From Branchiostoma belcheri (lineage: Eukaryota > Chordata > Leptocardii > Amphioxiformes > Branchiostomatidae), in contig NW_017804043.1 in assembly GCF_001625305.1 (NCBI RefSeq), positions 731,908 to 795,907 on the forward strand: DNA of 64,000 nucleotides, in the 5' to 3' direction. Numbering within the stretch: position 1 is the stretch's first letter; each line of letters starts with the position of its first letter. This document shows positions 54,371 through 64,000 of this stretch, one piece after another. Made by a program: the position numbers and the translations under genes. A model generated the notes under the pieces. That model did no database searches, was not told where the DNA came from, and worked only from the letters and a program-made list of their open reading frames with translations.

Positions 54371-54810
54371 GGCCATGTTGATTTGATTACATGGATGACA
54401 TCTACGCGCGCTTTGATTTTCGCCTGTTTAAAAACAAAAAACTTACGAAAGATCACGTCCTCAGAGGCTCTGGTCTGGCTCTAGGCCTTGGTAGTCCATG
54501 GTAGTTACCGACAATGCAGAGCCGGTGGTAACTCTGGAGGATGGCATTCAGGCTACCGAAGCTTCACGACTCAAGAACTCAGCACATGCATTGTACGTGC
54601 AGTGCTGATTCATGAATTCCGCAAACGGCCAGCCTGTGTCATACATACGTCGCTGTGTACTGCCGCAAATTCACAATACGAGGTTTGTATTCCTGTGGTT
54701 CAACAAGTAGTAGCAGTTTAATTTTTGGCCGGATTTTTTTTTTATTCGCCCGAACGCACTAGTTTGGGGTTCCCAGAGGATGTCATCCATATAATCAAAT
54801 CAACATGGCC
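54371..54810. mobile_element. GGCCATGTTG-ended MITE (440 bp)
   Basis: GGCCATGTTGATTTGATTA at the left is inverted at the right (ATAATCAAATCAACATGGCC). TTA duplications lie at 54368-54370 and 54811-54813. Subterminal 'atggatgacatc' links it to the GGCCACACC group. Confidence 0.88.
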
Positions 54811-55027
54811 TTACCAAAGCCGTCACCTTCCAGAGGAAGTTTAAAAGAACAGCCTCGAGTGCAGAAGAGGTCGTTCCTTTTGGATTGTCAATGGATCTGG
54901 GGAATAGACATTAAATCACTAGCCTCCTAAAGACGTGACAGGTAAATTACACGTCTGAATTCGCCGGAAACATGCCAAATCCCTGTGGGATATTTTCGTT
55001 CAATCTTCACCCGTGTCTGTGGCTTTA

Positions 55028-55400
55028 AGATCAAGAGGGGATTCTAGCTGTCTCTACCTTAGATGAACCTGAGAAGGGTGAATGTATCTTCGTCAACGTT
55101 TGATGAAAATTTGCTTGTAGTCTACAGAGTTTACTTTGCTCTTTTATCATTGTTTTCTTGATTGGACATTTCTGTGTTATAACGTTATAGTTGCTGTTAT
55201 CATCGTAACAGTGTATACAAGATCAAGAGGGGATTCTAGCTGTCTTAGATGAAACGTGGAAGGGTGAATGTTTCTTTGTCAACGTTTGATGAAAATTGAC
55301 TTGCCGTCTACAAAGTTTATTTTGCTCTTTTATCACTGTTTTCTTGCTTAGACATTTCTGTGTTACAACGTTATGGTAGTTATTATTATCGTAATAGTGT
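55028..55400. repeat. Tandem duplication, 191-bp period
   Basis: 'gatcaagaggggattctagc' at 55029 and 55220, continuing 'gggtgaatgt.tct.cgtcaacgtttgatgaaaat' (with changes) and 'catttctgtgtta.aacgttat'. Confidence 0.85.
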
Positions 55401-56689
55401 ACAGAATTCGTGACAGCCAATATATAGATAAAAAAACGAACTTCTAAAGTCACCACATTGACAGCACTCTCAATATCACGGAGTCTTTCATTTCTAGCGT
55501 TGAAGGTCGTATTCAACAGCGCATTTCTTGCATTACATCGATACAAGAACTTTCATCAACGAACTTGAACTCGGTCCAAAGCACGGCTCAGCAAACGTCC
55601 CGGGAACAGAGATACAGATCACATTACGAATGTATCAGGGTGGAACACGTTCTTCAGCATTACATCTCAACAGGAGCATAACAAAGAAATTTTTCTGCTA
55701 TTTCCAGGTTGGGCCAGACGCCGTTACTTGGTAATGCGTTCCTATATGGTACCGTGCCAAGTTAGTTCCATGTTCTTAAAGGATCTGCAGACATACTTTG
55801 AGGGAGAGAGGTAGCCCAATGGCATTTCCTTCCCTGCTATCAGGATATACATTAGAAGTGGAAGTGTGCCCTGCAGTGTATGGTATCCTGTGATAGGTTC
55901 AAAGCGAACATGTATAGAAATGTTCCGTTGATACTAATGGGTCCTTAATCATTACAGTACACTAATCATAAATCAAGAATGGTGTACAAGCAACTTTTAG
56001 AGTGATACACGATACTTCGATGGTTTAAAATTGTTGACAAATGTCGCTTTTAAATTTTTGAAATATTTATTCGTCTTTTATGTGCTTGAAGGTCGCGCCA
56101 TTTCAAAGAGCCTAGCTCACGCGGAGCTCAAGAGTCGCCGATCACTTTTGTCTTACTGCCAAAGGCGTGGTTTTACTATATGTTGATTTATATGCATGCA
56201 TGTGTATTATAGAGGGTAGGAAAGCGCATTTTTCTAAAGACGACGCTAAAAGCCGTTTATTCCATGTTTACCAGGGCTTGCGATGGCCTAGAACGTAATG
56301 ATGTTATATAGACAGTGTGCCTTAAGGAAAGGCACTTCTTCCAACTCACTGACTGACTGACTGACAAGTGATGGGTATCTGACATCGGTTGGGGAGGTAA
56401 AAGGCTGTGGAAGGAGAGGGATGGGGTCCACTCTGCTCCTTTCATGATACGTTTTAGCTAGTCCCACTGACCGTGAACGTGGCCATATGGTGACCGTATG
56501 CCATACACCTTCAGTTTTCGTTTATGTGGTTAGGATGTCTTCTTCTTCTCCTTGATGCCCAACATCATAGTAATGATGGCTCTGGCATGTTGGAGTGCGC
56601 TGGTGCCGTCAACGTTCGTGCTCCCGCCCTGCACATTGTTACAAAATTAATCCAGTATATAAAACGAAGTCCAAGTCCATAATCCAGTC
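55401..56689. other. No gene or repeat recognised
   Basis: Short frames only. The stretch 56330-56480 has a small GACT repeat and nothing else of note. Confidence 0.5.
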
Positions 56690-56905
56690 TCAGTCGTTTT
56701 CCGTAGCCTGGGTCCAAGTTCCGTATACGTAAGGGGGCCGTAGTGTAGTGCTAAGACTCAGATATTGGCGGAGGCACGTGACACAAACGTGTCGGCTGTA
56801 GGTGCCTCCACCACTATCAAGGCTGTTCCAGTCCCTTACGGTCTTTGGCAGAAAAGACCCTCCCCTGCATTGCGTACGGGTAGTCGGGTCTTCATATGGA
56901 CCCAT
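56690..56905 (-). mobile_element. LINE remnant: end of the reverse-transcriptase ORF
   Basis: The minus-strand frame contains GSFLPKTVRDWNSLD, the SFFPRTIRDWNxLP signature found downstream of the reverse transcriptase in many non-LTR elements. A short tail (CLRQYLS) follows and then the frame decays. No catalytic motif is in range. Confidence 0.75.
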
Positions 56906-57223
56906 GTTTTTTTCCTGACGCTGATCTGTACGTATACTTCACTATTTGAGATGCGGTTTCTCAAAGTAGAGCTACGCGTATATATACGCTCCTACGTGTG
57001 ACGACTGATATACTACTAGTATTCAATTCCCTGTGCGTCGTGTACTTGCCAACAGATTCAGATTCCCATACACACTTTCCGGGCTATTTGGTATGGGGGT
57101 CGCTGCGGTTAGTGTGAAGTGGGACCTCCCCTGACATGTACTTTTCCCACTGGGGCTGAGTGGATAAGGTACTGTAAGCGTGAAGAGAATTGCATCTGCA
57201 CGCACCAAACTGCCATATGCGTT

Positions 57224-57541
57224 AGCCTCTACCAGGCTTCCGGAGACGGCTATAGAGAGTAGAAATTGGCCCAAAAGAGAGATAACATGCCAGGGGAGTT
57301 GGGCCGCTAATCTCCAAGCAGATCCTAGGGTGGCAAAAAATGGCCAGTGTCCATTCGCCAGAGAGGGTTCAATACACCACCGTTGGACTCTGCCTGGCCA
57401 ATTTGATACTGTCTTTTGCCACCCTAGGATCTGCTTGGACGTACTCCTTTAGCGGACCAACCCCCCTGGCATATTACTAGTATCTCTTTATTGGGCCAAT
57501 TTCTACTCTTTCCAGCCACCTCCCGAAGCCTGGTAGAGGCT
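57224..57541. mobile_element. Nested foldback element, 318 bp
   Basis: Outer arms AGCCTCTACCAGGCTTC (57224) and GAAGCCTGGTAGAGGCT (to 57541). Inner arms CCAAGCAGATCCTAGGGTGG (57314) and CCACCCTAGGATCTGCTTGG (to 57437). The whole unit can fold into one long interrupted hairpin. The inner module occurs alone at 5334-5445. Confidence 0.85.
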
Positions 57542-57776
57542 ACAAATGCGTGGCATTGTAGCCAGACCATTGCAGGCTCGTCCGTATCTCTACGGTGCTG
57601 AGGATATTGCCCGTCTGCCTAGTCTCATAACCGCAGGCCGTCTGTATTTCAGCTGTAGGGATCACTGACCCCAGGAACACGAAAACATCTCCATCAAATT
57701 GCCGGCATGTACGCGTAAAATTGATCGTGGACAAAATCAAACTGTACTCCCATTCTTTAAACGCTAAAAGATCCAT
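57540..57776 (-). other. Open frame of unknown nature
   Basis: A 78-codon minus-strand frame with FVFLGSVIPTAEIQTA, loosely like the 'FxYLGSxI' block of LINE reverse transcriptases. Too short and too weak to assign. It directly abuts the foldback element. Confidence 0.2.
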
Positions 57777-57939
57777 GCGTCAATGTCTATATACCCGCAG
57801 GCGCCGCTTCAGTTCAGCAAGAGTCGGTCTGTACATCACTTGGCGAGGCGCCACGATACTAGGAGCGAGCGAGGATGAGTGAATGATTTGTACGTCGGTG
57901 AAGGCTAGACATCCAGGTAATAAGAAACGCAAAAAATAG

Positions 57940-58136
57940 TTTGATTGAAATTGTAACAGTACAATACATGTGGGTCACAGGCAGCTGTTGCTATTGTTGT
58001 GTACCAAATATAGAAACAATAATACATGACAGGCAATACTCATTTTCACTTAAGTGAGGAAAGTCGTGTAAAGTGCCGTTCCCAAGGGTACAAGATCGGT
58101 GACATGTCAGGACTCGAACCCAAGACCTCTTGGATT
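57940..58136 (-). mobile_element. SINE family A, head truncated
   Basis: Contains tail ('ttgattgaaattgtaacag'), body ('cattttcacttaagtgagga', 'cccaagggtacaagatcggt') and B box (revcomp of 'gactcgaaccc'). The A-box end is missing. Confidence 0.75.
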
Positions 58137-60128
58137 AAACTAATATAAATCTTGTATTTAAAGCCTTGCATTTGACCGACCGAGGTGTATTTTTACTTAA
58201 AAGTAATACCTTGTGATCTTGTTCAATTTAGCGATGTTAAATCAAAGCCACAGCCAGGTACTTATTTACAGAGAAATGCCTTAGGGGAATTAACAGAAAA
58301 TCATTTCGGAAATTGATCGTGAGATGGATCCAAATGCTCTCTTTGCTCTGCAGTTTAATTGTTGATATATTGATGTTTTAATATACTCAGGGTTAGAGGT
58401 GCGCTAGTACGGTTCAACTGGCTACACCTCTGGTGATGTGACTACATCTAGTCTAGACATTTAGAAGCCATAACTCGATGCAAGGTAGAATTTACATTCA
58501 TATCGTGGCACATGTACAATAAATAAAACTCAAGGCAAATCGAAGCATCAAAATCGTTCCTTACCGGGAAAATTGACGCACCCAGGTCGAAAAGTAGGTG
58601 GGCATGTACATAGTACTTAGATTGTACGTGTTATTTAATGAGATAAACCTTGAAATAAGCATGAATAGAACAATTGATAGTATTATGTCGAGAAAATGAA
58701 CGCTTAGAACATGCTGACACTTGAGCATGTATATACTATTAGTCAAAATATACCATCTCGTCTTTACAAGTCAACTTCAATTTCCAACAATTTTTTCAAA
58801 CGCCATTTTAACGGTTGAGTAAACAAGCTTTGGAAATTAGATTATGAATATTTAACGATAGAAATTATATATAATTATATAAGATACTATTAATTAAAAA
58901 GGAATTAAACAGAGAACCTAGAAAATTTTAATGTTTGAACAAAAATTACTTTTCCAAAAACTGCCTGTCAGAAACCCGTTACCATGGCAACAAAAAAAAT
59001 CAGGAACTTGTGTAATTTATATGAAATTGTTTCCGGATATTTTTTTTAGGAAAAGTCACCAAATTTGACGGTTCTAGCTCAAGCCGTTCATGTGCTATCC
59101 GAGATAAAAGTGGGCGCGGGCCTCAAAAGCCCCCCCCCCCCCGGCTGAATAGGGTTAAAATCTTATTAAACGATATCGACAGGATCTGCGAATACTTTTG
59201 ACCACTTTTCTAATGCCTATTTTACTACGTGCTCATTTTACTACTCTTTACATGCAAAATGCTCATTTCACTACTCTTTATATGCAAAATAAGACAAATA
59301 AATAACAACGCTCACGCCACCATTCTTAACAACGGTGCAAAGTTTATTGACAAAAACGTCACGAGAAAAATGCTGTCACGATACAAGGCACAGAGAACGA
59401 GGTTTCACAAGTGTCCGTTCTTCTCTCGTCTGCTCACAGCGGCCATATTCTTGCCAACATTTGCTACATTCAAAAGACGAGCGAATATTATAATTTCGTC
59501 GGTGAAGAATACATATCCAGGTATTAACATGCACCGCAAAACAGTTACTCAAACAACGTCCAAAAGCATATCCAGTTGCTTGAGTAACTGTTTTTTGGCG
59601 AATCTAGATGTTGATTACATATGCTCAAGGTTCGCAGTGTGGCCACCACTGAATTGATGGCTGTAGACTATGTTTCTGTAAAGAAACGATGCTTTTTGTT
59701 TAAAAGACATGCAAACATGCCATATTTCCTTTAAAAGATACCTTGTTAATAATAAGATCGGTTCACTTAAAAAGACTTCATTTCAATATGTGGCTAACCT
59801 ACTGTTGCCTCTATGGGTTACTCTTGGAGTTTTCTTTAGAAAACTAAAACTGTATCCTATTATTTACCAACCTGATGAACTATTTTCGGAAATGCTTGCC
59901 TGCTGTGAACTCAGGTACTGAATATGTACCTGCCGTAATACACGAAAACGTGCGGGCTTAGAAAGCACAGGTTGGCACTGATATCGCCACTGCCAGGCCC
60001 TGACCTGAGAGGAATACAGTCTTTACATGTCACTGCGTCCGCTCAGCTTGTACAATGACTGGCTCTTATCGTACCTGTACAACTGTTGCTTCTATAAGGC
60101 ATACAATCCTTTCAACCACATCAACTGC
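58137..60128. other. No gene recognised
   Basis: AT-rich sequence with a C12 run near 59131. A 142-codon frame at 59229-59657 has no recognisable domain. 'gcatatccagttgcttgagtaactg' (59567-59591), with an inverted partner at 59545 and 61135, belongs to the repeat that carries the 61171 hammerhead-like motif. Confidence 0.45.
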
Positions 60129-60488
60129 CAGGGCTCGAAATTTATTTTTGGGAATAGGTGCACTGGTGTACCCAACCTAAAAATTTAGGTGCACAAAAAA
60201 GTTTTTGGGTGCACCATGTAAAACAAAACCTAATTACAGATCTTACTGCTCCTCTTCTGAGCTTGAATCTGAAATGGGAGCTTCAAAATCTTGTACTTTA
60301 AACAAGTACTACAACGAAGATTTTCTGACACTTATTACAGGCTAAGAATGTCCAGTATATGTTTAATATGTACAAAAATACCTACAAAAATATTTGGGTG
60401 CACCAGTGCACCCACAGAAAAAAAATGGGTGCACAGCTCCAATTTTAGGTGCACTAAGGTGCACATACACCCAGTATTTCGAGCCCTG
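60129..60488. mobile_element. hAT-like MITE (360 bp)
   Basis: CAGGGCTCGAAAT at the left and ATTTCGAGCCCTG at the right. ACTGC is duplicated on both sides (60124-60128, 60489-60493). The interior is itself symmetric, with several GGTGCAC motifs in both directions. Confidence 0.8.
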
Positions 60489-60596
60489 ACTGCATTGGGT
60501 CTATGTACAGTGTACGTTGTAGGGCATATTAATGGCAACATCGGATGGCCTCGACCTTTCCAGTTGTGATTTTTTTGCTTCCTTTAGGCCATGTTG

Positions 60597-60987
60597 ATTT
60601 GATTAATATATGGATGACATCCGCGCGCGCATGAATTTTCGGCCGTTTCCAAAAAAAAAAGTTTTCAACCATACTGTAAATCGTACAAAACAGTTGCAAA
60701 ATGAGCAAAAATATACCATAAGTTACAAAAAAATTAATAAAAACTATACCAATGTCGTAGAATGCCAAAATCAAACGAAAAAAAAAACGAAATTGCAAAG
60801 AAATGAACTTGAATACTAGATTATTCGCCAAACCATATTCTGTGCCATTTGCTCAACCCTCATGACCACGTAGATTTCATAATGAAAAGAACTTTTTTTT
60901 TTTGCAAAACTTTTTTTTTATTCGCACGCGCGCATCAGTTTTGGGGCTCCCGGAGGATGTCATTCTTATCATCAAATCAACATGGCT
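60597..60987. mobile_element. GGCCATGTTG-ended MITE (391 bp)
   Basis: Left terminus GGCCATGTTGATTTGATTA; right terminus ends CATGGCT (one change). TTA at 60594-60596 and 60988-60990. Second copy of the 54371 subfamily. Confidence 0.87.
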
Positions 60988-61170
60988 TTACACATGGTGT
61001 AAAAACAAGTCTCCTTGTATACAGTCACTGCACGAAATGCGATACTGAACATACCGAAAAGTATGCGGAAAGGTTCTGTTTTTTTAAGTTTAAAATATTA
61101 ATGAACCTTTACACATACGCAAAACAACAGTGACTCAAGCAACTGGATATGATTTTGGAAACGGTCAGAC

Positions 61171-61201
61171 GTTTCAGGTAGCATCCACTACCTTTGGTGA
61201 G
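61171..61201 (-). ncRNA. Hammerhead-like core, degenerate
   Basis: Minus strand: CTCACCA, AAGGTAGT-ggat-GCTACCT, GAAAC. The hairpin is better paired than at 18119, but the first box has two changes. Confidence 0.3.
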
Positions 61202-62200
61202 TGACACTAAGAGACTGCAGGAGAATTGCAAGGTTTATAAGCACGCAGTATTGATTGGTGTGCAAATAAGTGAAAACAAACCTTTACACATATTTTAAGG
61301 TATACTTAAGTATCGGATATCAGGAAGTCTTTACATATTCATATCTTATTCATAAACATATTCAAACCACCATAATATATACCTCAACAAATATATTAAC
61401 CGTTTGGCACAATATCACATAGTAAATATGACAGTACAAATAGCTAATATACAACTCACAATCCAAAAGTGCGTGTATAACTGACAAAAGCGTTACGGAT
61501 ACAAATTTATCCATCCTCTCATTAAGACAGAGTGATTGTGCCGTTTGATTGAATGTGTCGTCTTTACATTGGTCAAAACATACGTACATTTACTCTTAAT
61601 AATATAAGGCCTTTATAGCCGGTGGCTAGTTGGCCATGTAGTAGCTACTTTTCAGTCCAATAGATAAAAAGAAAGAAATACATTTTGAGCAAGTTCGTGA
61701 CCCCGGCTCAAAAGCGTTATCACGTTTCAAATAACACAGACGCTACTTCATTTAACCCGTAGAAATCGAGAAAACAGTCACGTTCACAATTCAAATGCGC
61801 AACAGATGGTCCTGATACGAACATATGGTATTTCCGAACCCAGTGCAAGCCTAGCATATGGTGAGAAGATCTTGCTAAAGTCAAGCGTTTTTAGCATAAT
61901 CTTCTCGGAATCCTGTTAAAACTCCACAACATATGGTCGATAATTCTTCATCGTACCAAATATTTTGTTTTTATACAGAATGGATATGATTTCGCTACAG
62001 TAAACGCTTTTTATCGTCAGTTGTGAAAATCCCTCTAACCCCACCACATATGGTCAATAAGTTTTCATGTTTTGTAGGCAGGAGACATAAATTGGATACT
62101 ACATTTGCCATGTGGTTTAAACTTTGAATTATTTTATTTTGGCGTGTTTTATGCGTTTTTGAATAGTTGGGCTCTTTTTTGTATTGGTACCTTTTCTTCG
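61202..62200. other. No gene recognised; loose repeat of an ACATATGGT phrase
   Basis: 'acatatggt' recurs near 61822, 61930 and 62045 with 'aagcg.ttttta' nearby, suggesting an old tandem repeat of about 110 bp. Confidence 0.4.
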
Positions 62201-62620
62201 CCAGCCTAACTCGGGTACAAATAATAACTGTATGGCAAATTGTTACTGCCAGCAGCTGGCCAATTTAAATTGTCTTTGCAGCGACCAAAAGATCTGCTTG
62301 GAGATCATAATATGGGGCCGGCTACCATCATGATGTTACTGTCCTACTGAATATACATGTAAATATGCCATTGCCACATGAGTATATATATAATCAGAGC
62401 ACGCTCAGTACTGTCGCTGGAGCACGTTCAGGTAAGATAATGCCACGCCAGCGGCTGTTATCAACATCGCACGCCACCATCAATTGTGGAGGATGTATCT
62501 AAATTAGAGTGTGGCCTTGAATCATTCCCCTCAGTGCCTGTTGGTATCTGATTTTGCACTTCTGACTGCGGTGCTATGGTTTACATGATAAGACACCCGT
62601 CCACCTTTCATAACACACTG

Positions 62621-62784
62621 ATCTCCAAGCGGATCTTTTGGTGGCTGCAAAGACAGACTGACATTGGCCAGGCTGTGTGCATTTGCCAGACAGTTACCTT
62701 CTCGTCACCCACTGCCTGCCAAATGCATACTGCCTGATTAATTAGATTCTGTCTTTTCAGCCACCAAAAGATCTGCTTGAAGAT
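62621..62784. mobile_element. Foldback element, 164 bp
   Basis: ATCTCCAAGCGGATCTTTTG and onward ('gtggctgcaaagacag') is inverted at 62749-62784. A lone right arm of the same type lies at about 62250-62310. Confidence 0.8.
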
Positions 62785-63224
62785 TAATAAAACACGGCGT
62801 GGGACGAAAACCGTAATATGGTAAGACCGATATATCCGGGTGGTCGGTGTGATTATAATCCCTGGCGGCAAAAGCGTTATTGTAAGAACTGGCTAGCTAG
62901 AGAGAGTTAAGCCACCGCTTATGATTGGATATTTCCTTGTACATTTGAGGTGTGATTTTGTATAAAGCGATGTTAGCATAATCTGTCATCAGCGAATTGC
63001 CCAGGCACTGATAACATTACATTTAGAAAAAAAGTTGAAAAGTTAAAGTCCTTCCCCTTGGACCGCAATGTTGGAAAACTTTGCGAGAAAAAATATGTGT
63101 CCTGACCTGGCAATTGAACCCACTCAACAGTTGGATCTAGTCCAAAAACAAACTTGTTCTTAGATTAGCTCCAGATATTACAAAACGCCTCTAGTTTCCA
63201 TGTCTATCCAATATAGTCAAAGAG

Positions 63225-63765
63225 TCAAACCCAATTTCTTTCATATTTGCCAACATCTTCCGTAGACCCGTACTTAGGTGACACCATGACATGGTCGATT
63301 GCTGCGTCACAAACTCATACGACAAAAAGACAGGATTACTTGGTGAAATTCCAGTCACCAACAAATCGAAATTGCCAACATCTTCCGTAGCCCCGTACTT
63401 AGGTGACACCATGGCATGCTCGGTTACTGCGTTACAATCTCATACGACAAAAAGACAAGATGAATTGGCGAGGTTCCAGCCACCAGCAAATCGAAATTGC
63501 CAGGATCTTCCGCAGTTCCATATACTGGGGTGACACCATGGCATGGTCGGTTACTGCGTTACAAACTCACACGACAAAAAGAAAAGATTGATTGGAGAAG
63601 TTCCAGCTACCAACAAATCAAAATTTCCGTAGCTCCATACTGGGGTTACACTATGATATGGTCGTTTGCTGCGATAAAAACGCACACGACAAAAAGACAC
63701 GATTGATGGGCGAAGTTCCAGCTAGCAGTAAATCGATTTTGCCAAGCCGAAGTCGAGAAAAATCG
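63225..63765. repeat. Minisatellite, about 124-bp unit, four copies or more
   Basis: 'ggtgacaccatg' at 63277, 63402 and 63529 and 'ggttacactatg' at 63644. Shared 'acgacaaaaaga', 'aattgccaacatcttccg' and 'ggttccagc'. Several overlapping frames through it are repeat artefacts. Confidence 0.88.
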
Positions 63766-64000
63766 CACGTCCTTTTCATGCACGTTAAACGGCCTCCGTG
63801 ACATGCCTATCTATTTTTACCCACACACGATATAATTCTCCTTAATAGACGGTCGAAACAGGGCATTAGTGGGAGACTAAGAGGCGGTGTCGGAAAGGTT
63901 TCGGAAGGTACATTCGTTCCCGCGTCCCGTGGAATAAAGCAATCTTCTACACAATCGATCTTTTGAAGAAGGATGCGGGCAGACTTAGTATGTACCGCCA

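Noticed and set aside
59229..59657. 142-codon plus-strand frame
   Set aside because: Leading hydrophobic stretch comes from a short direct repeat; the rest has no recognisable domain and overlaps a dispersed repeat.
63192..63801. Chain of overlapping short frames near the right edge
   Set aside because: All follow the 124-bp minisatellite period.

Overview
The window is animal nuclear DNA. It has long GT-AG introns, tRNA-derived SINEs, many short inverted-repeat transposons and tandem arrays, and no bacterial-type operons. The recognisable proteins are a vertebrate-like MINDY4 deubiquitinase split over 18 exons, a relaxin/insulin-type prohormone exon, and a leucine-rich-repeat (LRR) receptor with a repetitive tyrosine-rich tail. 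This combination best fits an invertebrate deuterostome, most likely a cephalochordate (Branchiostoma). That assignment is inference; no database search was possible.

Layout. 1-2974: intergenic or intronic sequence with two Helitron-like fragments and a CCAAT-box pair. 2975-3218 (minus): first coding exon of a relaxin/insulin-like peptide, with its TATA promoter duplicated in tandem at 3260-3505; the A-chain exon is not in the window. 3506-6538: tandem repeats, SINEs, foldback elements, a CACGTG cluster and the MINDY4 promoter region with an X-box-like site. 6539-52911 (plus): MINDY4, 18 coding exons, about 842 codons. Intron 5 holds a complete two-exon LRR receptor gene (11992-16028) on the same strand. 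The last intron (27143-52862) is 25.7 kb, over half the gene, and is filled with MITEs, SINEs and arrays with units near 180 bp; the final exon is only 17 codons. 52912-64000: no gene recognised; hammerhead-like motifs, a LINE 3' end, GGCC-ended and hAT-like MITEs, a foldback element and a 124-bp minisatellite.

How the genes relate. MINDY4 is a predicted intracellular K48-linkage deubiquitinase; its Gln, Cys and His catalytic motifs are all present. The nested LRR gene encodes a signal peptide, about six LRRs with N- and C-caps, one membrane span and a tail of about 750 residues built from three tandem-repeat families (49 aa x3.7, 15 aa x17, about 35 aa x6). The first family carries a perfect ITIM-type match. 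It is the most unusual gene here and the best candidate for an undescribed receptor. The relaxin-like gene is divergently oriented from MINDY4. Nothing in the sequence shows that the three genes act in one pathway.

Limits. Exon boundaries come from reading splice sites and frame. Two assembly gaps (10005-10043, 23291-23356) are present, and the second breaks MINDY4 exon 15. Transposon family names rest on termini and target-site duplications only.
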